This document shows positions 54,472 through 62,249 of a DNA stretch of 64,000 nucleotides, piece after piece. A program made the translations under genes and the position numbers. The DNA is from an uncultured Bacteroidales bacterium (GTDB lineage Bacteria > Bacteroidota > Bacteroidia > Bacteroidales > Paludibacteraceae), in the NCBI GenBank assembly GCA_947164985.1, contig CAMUYI010000002.1:277886-341885 (forward strand), in the 5' to 3' direction. The notes beneath the pieces were generated by a model. It worked only from the letters and a program-made list of their open reading frames with translations. It was not told where the DNA came from and made no database searches. The first letter of the stretch is position 1. Every line of letters starts with the position of its first letter.

Positions 54472-54481
54472 ATGTATGTCA
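54452..54481 (-). terminator. terminator of the VWA-domain gene
   Basis: Minus strand TGACATAC-ATTTGC-GTATGTCA then eight T, 8 bp past the stop at 54489. It shares bases with the next promoter. Confidence 0.8.
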
Positions 54482-54488
54482 CTTTTTT

Positions 54489-56240
54489 TTAATGAACCAA
54501 TATTTTTTTTGTATGCCACTCGCCGTCGTAGAAGGCTTTGACGAAATAAACGCCGGTGGATAATTGGATTCCGAGTCGGGACAGTTGGCTATCGCTGGCT
54601 TCCGACAAAATACCGTTATATATGCGGATGAGCTTGCCGGAGACATCAAGCAGGTATAACGTCGTCGGTCCGTGCGGTATAGAGGGATCTTGGGTTATCT
54701 CCTGCTGACTAAACGGATTCGGGATGAACTGCTCTTCCAGTTGCTCGATTTGCTCCTCGTGCCAGTGTCCCGTGCAATCAGGCATATAACTGAACTCAAC
54801 GATGGTGCGGACGAGCATGTCGTTGAGGTGCTCTACCTTGAGGCTGTCCGTCGTCGGCTTGAGGTGTGGCAGACCGATCCCGGAATCATCGGTAAGGAAG
54901 AAGGACGTACCATTGGTAGCCAGCGCCATGGCACGCAGCAGGTATTCCCCACTCTCACCTATACCGCTACATACGACCGGCACGATACGAACACCCATCG
55001 CGGCAGCATTCAAGATCTGTTCGTGCAGCAAAGCGATCGTTGCACTGTCTTCATGACAAGGCGCATCTAATATAAGGAACGCGATGCGCGCACGCGCGTT
55101 GTCATCCCATCCGGCACTATTCAGCGCCGCCATGAGTGCCTCCGGAACAGCCTCCGGATAGTCACCGCCTCCTGCCGCATGTTGCTTGTCAATAAAAGTC
55201 TGCGTGGTAGCGATATCGTCGGTCAGGCGCGAGATGCGCGTGATATACTCATCGCCATGATCGCGATATACAACGGCGCCGGTACGTATAGCCAAACCAC
55301 CGGTAGCTGCTGATGCGCGAGAAATGACATCCTTCATCTCGGCCTGCAGGTAACGCAATTCATCGCCCATGGAGCCCGTGGCATCGAACACGAATAGCAC
55401 GTCCACACTCTGAGGCAAATCGCACTCCGTCTCATCCAGCACGATCGTCTGCCAAGCCGGTTGATCCACATCTGCCGGCGTACCGAATAATCCATTCCAC
55501 AGCTCGGCCTTACCGGTGTTGTCGGTGACGGCTTGGTAGACCGTGTTCCCGTGCTTGTCCGTGAGATTGACCGGATAGTTGGCTATCGGGTAACCATATT
55601 TATTCACTACCTGCACCGTGTAGCGCTGACGCGGCTCTATCTGCCACGTGCGGATAAAATGCTTGTGCGTACTGTCCATCACCATCGGCCATAGCGACCA
55701 CTTCGTGAAGTCATTCACTTCTCCGGCCGTTAGTTTGCCGGCTGAAACCGCATTATTGGTCTCTCCATAATAAGGCAAGATATGCATCTCTGCATCCGCC
55801 TCTTCAAAGACGGCTTCGTCCGCACTGACGGAAGCTGTCATCGTAACCGCCATCTTATCGTACTTGACACCGCGCGGAGCACCTAAGGTATAATAGACAT
55901 CCCCATCCTCTTTCGATGCCTTGCGTGGTTTGGGCGTGAGCGTGATGATCATTAAGGCACTATCGTCCAAGGTTTGTTTCTTGGATTCATAGCCGGTACA
56001 GGTCACGCTGAGCGATTTGCCTTCAATCTGTTCGGGTTTGAGTACCACCCGTCCGTCGTAAGAAGTGGTATAGGTCTTTTTACCGATCTGCACTTGTGCA
56101 AAAGGCACTAAAGCCTGCGTCGTATCCATTACTATAACGGTTAATGGTGAATGGTTAACGGTTAATGGGGTTTTCTTCATGCACGCATTGGCTGTCGTCA
56201 GACACAGCACTGCAACCAAAAGAGAGACAATTTTCTTCAT
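54489..56240 (-). CDS. VWA-domain protein with T9SS sorting domain
   Basis: A 583-residue secreted protein. Signal peptide 'MKKIVSLLVAVLCLTTANA' is followed by a carboxypeptidase-regulatory-like domain ('VPFAQVQIGKKTYTTSYDGR'), a VWA domain whose MIDAS starts 'LFVFDATGSMGDELRYLQAE' (D-x-T-x-S) and a type A C-terminal sorting domain ('STGVYFVKAFYDGEWHTKKI'). It is likely a surface adhesion or sensing protein moved by the type IX system. A heptamer array just after the signal peptide encodes 'TPLTVNHSPLTV'. Confidence 0.85.
   Translation of the reverse strand: MKKIVSLLVAVLCLTTANACMKKTPLTVNHSPLTVIVMDTTQALVPFAQVQIGKKTYTTSYDGRVVLKPEQIEGKSLSVTCTGYESKKQTLDDSALMIITLTPKPRKASKEDGDVYYTLGAPRGVKYDKMAVTMTASVSADEAVFEEADAEMHILPYYGETNNAVSAGKLTAGEVNDFTKWSLWPMVMDSTHKHFIRTWQIEPRQRYTVQVVNKYGYPIANYPVNLTDKHGNTVYQAVTDNTGKAELWNGLFGTPADVDQPAWQTIVLDETECDLPQSVDVLFVFDATGSMGDELRYLQAEMKDVISRASAATGGLAIRTGAVVYRDHGDEYITRISRLTDDIATTQTFIDKQHAAGGGDYPEAVPEALMAALNSAGWDDNARARIAFLILDAPCHEDSATIALLHEQILNAAAMGVRIVPVVCSGIGESGEYLLRAMALATNGTSFFLTDDSGIGLPHLKPTTDSLKVEHLNDMLVRTIVEFSYMPDCTGHWHEEQIEQLEEQFIPNPFSQQEITQDPSIPHGPTTLYLLDVSGKLIRIYNGILSEASDSQLSRLGIQLSTGVYFVKAFYDGEWHTKKILVH
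56139..56170. repeat. heptamer tandem array inside the VWA gene (GGTTAAT)
   Basis: GGTTAAT, GGTGAAT, GGTTAAC, GGTTAAT, GGGG. Read on the minus strand in frame as 'PLTVNHSPLTV'. Confidence 0.9.
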
Positions 56241-56286
56241 AATTTACAATTTTTATAAAATAATACGCAATAATTATGCCAAACGC

Positions 56287-56317
56287 TTGCATAATTCAAA
56301 AAAAAGCAGTACTTTTG
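56287..56317 (+). promoter_or_regulatory. promoter of glyS
   Basis: TTGC, 19 nt, TACTTTTG, 25 nt before the ATG; the spacer contains AAAAAAAAGCAG as at the rplM and type IIG promoters. Confidence 0.78.
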
Positions 56318-56342
56318 CACCCGCAAAAGTTTTTAACGATAT

Positions 56343-57914
56343 ATGGCAACACAAGAAGAAACATTCAAAAAGATCGTAGCGCATTGCAAGGAGTACGGAT
56401 TTGTTTTTCCGAGCAGTGAGATCTATGACGGTTTAGGCGCTGTGTATGACTATGGTCAGAACGGCGTAGAGTTGAAGAACAATATTAAGCGTTATTGGTG
56501 GGATTCGATGACGCTTCTGCACGAGAATATCGTGGGTATCGATGCCGCTATCTTCATGCATCCAACGACCTGGAAGGCTTCGGGACACGTCGATGCATTC
56601 AATGATCCGTTGATCGACAACCGCGACTCCAAGAAGCGTTACCGTGCGGACGTGCTGATCGAAGATCAGATTGCCAAGTACGACGAGAAAATCGCCAAAG
56701 AGGTAGAGAAAGCACGCAAACGTTTCGGTGAGAGCTTTGACGAAGAGATGTTCAAAGCCACCAACGAGCGTGTCAAAGAGCATATCGCCAAACGTGAGGC
56801 GCTGCACGAGCGTTTTGCCAAGGCTATGAACGATAATAACCTCGAGGAACTCAAGCAGATCATCCTCGACGAGGAGATCGTTTGTCCGATCAGCGGAACC
56901 CGTAACTGGACCGACGTACGTCAGTTCAACCTCATGTTCTCCACCGAAATGGGTTCGACGGCCGATGGTGCGATGAAGATCTACCTCCGTCCTGAAACGG
57001 CACAGGGTATCTTCGTCAATTTCCTGAACGTACAGAAAACCGGTCGTATGAAAATTCCGTTTGGTATCGCACAGATCGGTAAAGCCTTCCGTAACGAGAT
57101 CGTGGCGCGTCAGTTCATTTTCCGTATGCGCGAGTTCGAGCAGATGGAGATGCAGTTCTTTGTTAAACCGGGTACCGAGTTGAAATGGTTTGAGCACTGG
57201 AAGCAATTCCGTCTCAAATGGCATAAAGCGCTCGGTCTCGGTGACGAGAAATATCGTTTCCACGACCATGACAAACTCGCGCACTATGCCAATGCAGCTA
57301 CCGATATCGAGTTCCTCATGCCGTTCGGCTTCAAGGAGGTGGAGGGTATCCACAGCCGTACGAACTTCGACTTGAGCAGTCACGCTAAATACAGCGGCAA
57401 GAAGATCGAGTACTTCGATCCGGAGCTCAACCAATCTTACACCCCGTACGTCATCGAGACTTCGATCGGTGTGGATCGTATGTTCCTCAGCGTCATGTGC
57501 TCGGCATACGAAGAGCAACAACTTGAAGGTGGCGATACGCGTGTGGTACTGCACTTACCGCCGGTACTTGCGCCTGTCAAGGCTTGTATCATGCCGCTCG
57601 TTAAGAAAGATGGGCTGCCTGAGAAAGCACGCGAGATCATGAACGAACTCAAGTTCGACTTCAAAGTCGCATATGACGAGAAAGACTCGATCGGTAAGCG
57701 TTACCGTCGTCAGGATGCTGTCGGTACACCGTTCTGCATCACCGTCGATCACGACACCGAGAAAGACGGTTGTGTCACCGTTCGTTACCGCGACACCATG
57801 GCACAAGACCGTGTTAAGATCGAGGACCTGCACGAGATCATCCGTAAGGCTACCGATCCGAAGGAGCTCTACCGCAAGATTGTCGGTGACAGTTTTGAGG
57901 ACACGAATGAGTAA
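56343..57914 (+). CDS. glyS: glycyl-tRNA synthetase, single-chain type
   Basis: Class II synthetase of the eukaryote/archaeal-like alpha2 form. 'CKEYGFVFPSSEIYDGLGAV' is motif 1 region, 'MFSTEMGSTADGAMKIYLRP' and 'ETAQGIFVNFLN' surround motif 2, 'VIETSIGVDRMFLSVM' is motif 3, and the anticodon-binding domain begins near 'LAPVKACIMPL'. Length 523. Monocistronic with promoter and bidirectional terminator. Confidence 0.96.
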   Translation: MATQEETFKKIVAHCKEYGFVFPSSEIYDGLGAVYDYGQNGVELKNNIKRYWWDSMTLLHENIVGIDAAIFMHPTTWKASGHVDAFNDPLIDNRDSKKRYRADVLIEDQIAKYDEKIAKEVEKARKRFGESFDEEMFKATNERVKEHIAKREALHERFAKAMNDNNLEELKQIILDEEIVCPISGTRNWTDVRQFNLMFSTEMGSTADGAMKIYLRPETAQGIFVNFLNVQKTGRMKIPFGIAQIGKAFRNEIVARQFIFRMREFEQMEMQFFVKPGTELKWFEHWKQFRLKWHKALGLGDEKYRFHDHDKLAHYANAATDIEFLMPFGFKEVEGIHSRTNFDLSSHAKYSGKKIEYFDPELNQSYTPYVIETSIGVDRMFLSVMCSAYEEQQLEGGDTRVVLHLPPVLAPVKACIMPLVKKDGLPEKAREIMNELKFDFKVAYDEKDSIGKRYRRQDAVGTPFCITVDHDTEKDGCVTVRYRDTMAQDRVKIEDLHEIIRKATDPKELYRKIVGDSFEDTNE

Positions 57915-57944
57915 TAAAAAAAGCGGCACGCGCCGCTTTTTTTA
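57915..57944. terminator. bidirectional terminator between glyS and the channel gene
   Basis: AGCGGC-ACGC-GCCGCT flanked by seven A and seven T; works for both convergent genes. Confidence 0.9.
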
Positions 57945-58721
57945 TTTCAGTTTACGCTTGATTTCGTCAAGGGTCTTTTGCAGTTCGTCAATTTTCTGAC
58001 TTACCTCATCGTTATTGTCTTGCACCATCGCATCGACGAAGATCGAGTTGATGAACGACATTCCGATGATACCGCCTAAAATGAGTTGGAAGCAGAAATA
58101 GAGTCGCACAAACTCCGCCGCCATAGTTGTGATGCCGTAGTACTCGGCGATTGCGTTGGGAATCTCATACCACCCTTCTACCGTACATATCTGGAACACA
58201 GCGTATATTGAACGCAGCGGTGTACCGAAATGCATGGGGTCAGCGTCACGGAACAGGCTGCAGTTGAGCAGACCGAAGATGATGATGATGACCAGAAAAC
58301 TAAGCAAGATCGCATACGACTCCCGCATAGCCCGTTTAAACCCTTCAATGACCTTGGCGAAGTTCGGGAAGAAATGCAGTACGCGGAAGAAACGCAGTAC
58401 ACGTAGCAATCGGAAGATCATCAAGAAGGACAGATCGGCCATATCGTTCGGGATAAACAGAGCAGCTACCGATGGTAAAGAGAGGATGACCAGCGAACCG
58501 TCTAACCTATTCCATCCGTCACTCCAGTAACCCTTCACGCCGTACTCCTTATGCTTGACGATCATCTCGAAAAGGAAGATGAACGTACAGATGGTATCCA
58601 GGATACCCATCAAGTAGTTCTCGTACCCCGATACCTGCATATAGATCAACGCCGAGTTGATCAGGATAACGACGAGAATGAACCGTTCATTCAGCAGGAG
58701 TTGTCTTATTTTCTCTCTCAT
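57942..58721 (-). CDS. voltage-gated cation channel, NaChBac-like
   Basis: A 259-residue six-helix protein. S4 'FRLLRVLRFFRVLHFFPNFA' (104-122) has four regularly spaced arginines. The pore loop reads 'FQICTVEGWYEIPNAI', with filter T-V-E-G-W (180-184); NaChBac has T-L-E-S-W. A coiled-coil tail 'SQKIDELQKTLDEIKRKL' would hold a tetramer together, as in bacterial Nav channels. Conducts Na+ or Ca2+; the Gly in the filter is the form seen in some calcium channels. It starts 7 bp after the aminotransferase stop. Confidence 0.9.
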   Translation of the reverse strand: MREKIRQLLLNERFILVVILINSALIYMQVSGYENYLMGILDTICTFIFLFEMIVKHKEYGVKGYWSDGWNRLDGSLVILSLPSVAALFIPNDMADLSFLMIFRLLRVLRFFRVLHFFPNFAKVIEGFKRAMRESYAILLSFLVIIIIFGLLNCSLFRDADPMHFGTPLRSIYAVFQICTVEGWYEIPNAIAEYYGITTMAAEFVRLYFCFQLILGGIIGMSFINSIFVDAMVQDNNDEVSQKIDELQKTLDEIKRKLK

Positions 58722-58727
58722 AAGGGT

Positions 58728-59921
58728 TTATTTCTCGTTGTTATACGCTTCAAGGGCTTTGCGGAGCACGATCATCGCTTTGGCCAGGTCCTCTTTATTG
58801 AGCACATAGGCCATGCGGACCTGATGACGACCGTCTTCGGGATTCGTATAGAAACCTGTTCCCGGCGCCATCATAACGGTCGAGCCATCGTATTGGAAAT
58901 CGGTGAGGCACCATTTGCAGAATTTCTCCACATCATCGACCGGCAATTCGACCATCACATAAAATGCGCCGGTAGGAGCAGGGGCAAAAACGCCGGGTAT
59001 CTGATTGAGTTGGTCGATCAAAAAATTACGTCGACCCAGATACTCGTCATACACCTCCTGCATGTACTCTTCAGGTGTGGAGAGGGATGCCTCGGCGATG
59101 ATCTGACCGAACAGAGGAGGACTCAGACGCGCCTGACAGAATTTCATCACCGCTTCGCGTACGGCCTTGTTCTTCGTGATGAGGGCTCCGATACGGATAC
59201 CACACTCACTGTATCGCTTGGAAACGCTATCCACGAGTACCACGTTCTCTTCGATGCCCTCGAGGTGACATGCGGAGATATAGGGCGACTTGGTGTAGAT
59301 GAACTCGCGATATACCTCATCTGAGATGAGGTACAGGTTGTATTTCTGCACCAGGTCCCGAATCTGCCGCATCTCCTGCTTGGTATAGAGATAACCGGTC
59401 GGGTTATTCGGGTTACAGATGAGGATGGCGCGGGTCTTCGGCGTGATCTGCTTCTCAAACTCCTCTACCGGCGGCAACTTAAAGCCGTTCTTGATATCGG
59501 TCTTAACGGACTTAACCACTGCGCCTGCTGAGATAGCGAACGCCATGTAGTTGGCATACGAGGGATCGGTCACAATGATCTCATCGCCCGGATTGAGGCA
59601 ACTCATGTAGGCAAACATGATGGCTTCCGAACCGCCGGCGGTGATAATGATCTCGTCCGGCGAAAGGTCAATGCCGTAATTGGCATAATAGCTGACCATT
59701 TTCGTACGCAGCGATTTCAGACCCTGCGATGGCGAATATGCCAGAATATCCTGCTGATAGTTCCTCACCGCCTCCAATGCTTGAGGTGGCGTCTGGATAT
59801 CGGGTTGACCGATATTGAGGTGATAGACATGTACGCCTGCCAACTTGGCGGCATCGGCATACTTAGCCAGTTTTCGAATAGGCGACTCAGGCATGGACTG
59901 AGCCCGTAAACTTATCTCCAT
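58728..59921 (-). CDS. class I aminotransferase
   Basis: A 397-residue PLP enzyme. 'YHLNIGQPDIQTPPQALEAV', 'ILICNPNNPTGYLYTKQEMR', 'YLISDEVYREFIYTK' and the lysine in 'VDSVSKRYSECGIRIGALIT' are visible. Usually annotated aspartate aminotransferase, but the S-K-R-Y-S-x-C-G context marks a separate Bacteroidota subgroup of unsettled substrate. It overlaps the lipoate ligase gene by 35 bp. Confidence 0.88.
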   Translation of the reverse strand: MEISLRAQSMPESPIRKLAKYADAAKLAGVHVYHLNIGQPDIQTPPQALEAVRNYQQDILAYSPSQGLKSLRTKMVSYYANYGIDLSPDEIIITAGGSEAIMFAYMSCLNPGDEIIVTDPSYANYMAFAISAGAVVKSVKTDIKNGFKLPPVEEFEKQITPKTRAILICNPNNPTGYLYTKQEMRQIRDLVQKYNLYLISDEVYREFIYTKSPYISACHLEGIEENVVLVDSVSKRYSECGIRIGALITKNKAVREAVMKFCQARLSPPLFGQIIAEASLSTPEEYMQEVYDEYLGRRNFLIDQLNQIPGVFAPAPTGAFYVMVELPVDDVEKFCKWCLTDFQYDGSTVMMAPGTGFYTNPEDGRHQVRMAYVLNKEDLAKAMIVLRKALEAYNNEK

Positions 59922-60525
59922 ATTGTTCTATGTATGCGCGCAACGCGTGTATGTCCGCGAACGCTTCTGTTAATTCTTTGAGGTTCGCTACCCGTTGTCG
60001 TACGGAAGCCACACCATGTTTGGCGAGTTTGTCTGTCGTAGGCGTGATGGCCTGTTGCAAGGCATCAAGATTGACGTCAAACAGCAGGGTCGAATGCACG
60101 ATGGTACCGGTAGGCGATGTGAAGCACGCGGCTCCGGAAACCTTACGGCCCTCCACTAAAATATCATTATGTTCGGTCGTCACCGCCGGTATATTTTTGG
60201 CGGCAAGCGCACTGCGAACGAAATCTAAAAAATCTGCAAACACTTGTTCGCTATGTGTAGAGGGAGAGATATACGAGAGCATCAAGTTGCCTTGATCGGC
60301 ATAGACGCACCCTCCTCCACTCTTGCGTTGCACGACAGCGATACCGTTTTGGCGGCAGTAAGCTTCGTTCACTTCTACCTCTGCCGACTGATGTCGACCG
60401 TAGATGACGGTAGGTGACACGATCCAGGTAAAGAGCGTCAACTCCTTGACGTCCTTGACCAGATTCTGCTCTATCTGCAGATACTCGGTCAAAGGCAAAC
60501 CCTCTGCAAACCTTTCAACTTTCAC
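59887..60525 (-). CDS. lipoate--protein ligase family protein
   Basis: A 212-residue BPL/LplA/LipB domain. 'VVQRKSGGGCVYADQGNLML' is the lipoyl-AMP binding loop (R-x-S-G-G-G) and 'HNDILVEGRKVSGAACF' carries the catalytic lysine. It is short: the C-terminal accessory domain of LplA is absent, so it may be a lipoyltransferase or need a partner. The start is GTG, in a heptamer array that also supplies the upstream GAAAGG; no ATG is available in frame. Confidence 0.82.
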   Translation of the reverse strand: MKVERFAEGLPLTEYLQIEQNLVKDVKELTLFTWIVSPTVIYGRHQSAEVEVNEAYCRQNGIAVVQRKSGGGCVYADQGNLMLSYISPSTHSEQVFADFLDFVRSALAAKNIPAVTTEHNDILVEGRKVSGAACFTSPTGTIVHSTLLFDVNLDALQQAITPTTDKLAKHGVASVRQRVANLKELTEAFADIHALRAYIEQYGDKFTGSVHA

Positions 60526-60546
60526 CTTTCAACTTTCACCTTACAA
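60512..60546. repeat. heptamer tandem array (CTTTCAA/CTTTCAC)
   Basis: CTTTCAA, CTTTCAC, CTTTCAA, CTTTCAC, CTTACAA. It spans the gap between the guanine deaminase stop and the lipoate ligase start and encodes the first codons of the latter. Confidence 0.92.
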
Positions 60547-61818
60547 GCATGGTTCGGTCAGTTCGACTCCGCGGCAGAAACGACGTTTGATATCGCGATC
60601 ATCGCCGAGGTAGATATAGCGTTCGAGACGTTGCTCAAGGGTATAGTTATCGTAATTGAGGTAACGGTCATCAACCAGCAGGGCATCGAACTCATAACTG
60701 GGTTCGAACGAACCGACTTTACCGAAGAACGATCCGCCGCCTTTGGTAGCCAGGTAAAAGACTTCACTCAGACTGAGGAACGACATCTCGCCTTTCGTCT
60801 GCGCATAGTTGAGTTTGGATACCTGGATCGCATACTGCATCACGCGCAACATGGACATGTGGTGACCGGCAGAGACGTCGGTACCAAGGGCGACGTTGAT
60901 ACCCGCGTTGAGGAACTTACGGATCGGCGCCATGCCGGAAGAGAGGTTACTGTTCGACATCGGACAGTGCACCACATAAACGCTGTTCTTGCGCATCAGT
61001 TCGAGTTCTTCACCGTCGGTATAGCAGCAATGCGCCATGAGCGTAGGCGTCTGACCGAACAGACCGTACTTGTCGTACGCACCGCCGTAACAAGTGGTGT
61101 CCGGCTCAAGTTCCTTCACCCAACTGATCTCAGAACGGTTCTCACTCAGGTGAGATTGTACCGGCATACCGGTTTCGGCAGCGTACTCACCTAAAGCGCG
61201 CAGCATCTTATCCGAACAGGAAGGCACAAAACGCGGCGTGATGATCGGTTGCACCAGACCCTCTCCGTGTTCGTCGAGGTGTGCCTTGAGCATACGCATA
61301 CCCTCTATCAGTTCGGCTGTCGTGTTCTGCAGCGTTTCGGGACTGTTGCGGTTCATACCCACAATACCTACCATCGCCCCCATCCCTGCTTGAATGAAAA
61401 GGTCCGCCAAGATACGCGTGGACTCAGGATGGATCGTACCGAAAACGGCACTGCGCATCGTACCTTGCATCCATAGTTCGTGTACGAACCGGCGGTACAT
61501 GCGACGCGCATATTCCGGATCAGCGTACTTCGTCTCCTCCGGGAAGGTATAGGTATTGAGCCAAGGCAGCAATTCGAGATCAAGCGCCAGGCCCATATTA
61601 CGGTACTGCGGCGCATGGACATGCAGGTCATTGAATGCAGGAATGAGAATCTTGTCACCAAAATCCATCACCTGTCGACGCCAGTCCATATTCTCCGGCA
61701 GTTCGGTATAGATACCTTCAATCAGGCCGTTGGATTTCACAACGATATAGCCATGCGGAATGATCTCGAACTTACCCGGCGTAGGGGTATGGATGATGTT
61801 AGCTCTGTATATTTTCAT
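60541..61818 (-). CDS. guaD: guanine deaminase (amidohydrolase)
   Basis: Hydrolyses guanine to xanthine. Metal ligands: H-x-H in 'AFNDLHVHAPQYRNMG', His in 'PVQSHLSENRSEISWV', His in 'LMAHCCYTDGEELELM', Asp in 'VALGTDVSAGHHMSML'. 'PQYRNMGLALD' and 'PRFVPSCSD' are guanine-deaminase segments. Length 425. It overlaps gtrA by 20 bp. Confidence 0.9.
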   Translation of the reverse strand: MKIYRANIIHTPTPGKFEIIPHGYIVVKSNGLIEGIYTELPENMDWRRQVMDFGDKILIPAFNDLHVHAPQYRNMGLALDLELLPWLNTYTFPEETKYADPEYARRMYRRFVHELWMQGTMRSAVFGTIHPESTRILADLFIQAGMGAMVGIVGMNRNSPETLQNTTAELIEGMRMLKAHLDEHGEGLVQPIITPRFVPSCSDKMLRALGEYAAETGMPVQSHLSENRSEISWVKELEPDTTCYGGAYDKYGLFGQTPTLMAHCCYTDGEELELMRKNSVYVVHCPMSNSNLSSGMAPIRKFLNAGINVALGTDVSAGHHMSMLRVMQYAIQVSKLNYAQTKGEMSFLSLSEVFYLATKGGGSFFGKVGSFEPSYEFDALLVDDRYLNYDNYTLEQRLERYIYLGDDRDIKRRFCRGVELTEPCL

Positions 61819-62245
61819 GCTTTTTATGCTTAAAGAAGAGTAAACAAATCAAATAATTGATGCAGCCTCCGATGAAGATGACCACATAACTGATATACAC
61901 ATTCGATAAGTTTGGCAGCAATGCGATACAAAGGGGCAACAGACCCAACTGTATCGGCAGATTGACGGCGCGTGCTATCAGGAACCCGCCTGCATTCTTC
62001 CATGAAGGACGAGTGCCGAAAGTGTACCAGTTAAGCAGCAGGTAATTGATTCCCATCTCTACCAAATAGCCCAACACAAAGGCAGTGTAGTACAAAATAC
62101 CCGTTTTGATCTCTTCCGGCACCTTAAATGCAAGCAGGAAAAGTTCGAAGAACCATGTTTGCAGGAACATACCCGTAGTGCCGACTACGGCAAAGCGTAC
62201 GGCACTTCGGATCTTCTCCGGCAGATAACTCGTCAATAATTTCAT
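61799..62245 (-). CDS. GtrA-family membrane protein
   Basis: A 148-residue protein with four membrane helices. 'FAVVGTTGMFLQTWFFELFL' is the GtrA start, 'NYLLLNWYTFG' the central N-x-x-x-x-R/W-T-F motif. GtrA proteins are thought to flip undecaprenyl-linked sugars or act in cell-wall glycan linkage. It lies 4 bp after alaS, so it is co-transcribed with a tRNA synthetase. Confidence 0.85.
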   Translation of the reverse strand: MKLLTSYLPEKIRSAVRFAVVGTTGMFLQTWFFELFLLAFKVPEEIKTGILYYTAFVLGYLVEMGINYLLLNWYTFGTRPSWKNAGGFLIARAVNLPIQLGLLPLCIALLPNLSNVYISYVVIFIGGCINYLICLLFFKHKKHENIQS

Positions 62246-62249
62246 TGCG

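Noticed and set aside
56433-57554. 373-residue minus-strand ORF opposite glyS
   Set aside because: Shadow of glyS; Leu/Val/Asp-rich translation without domain pattern.
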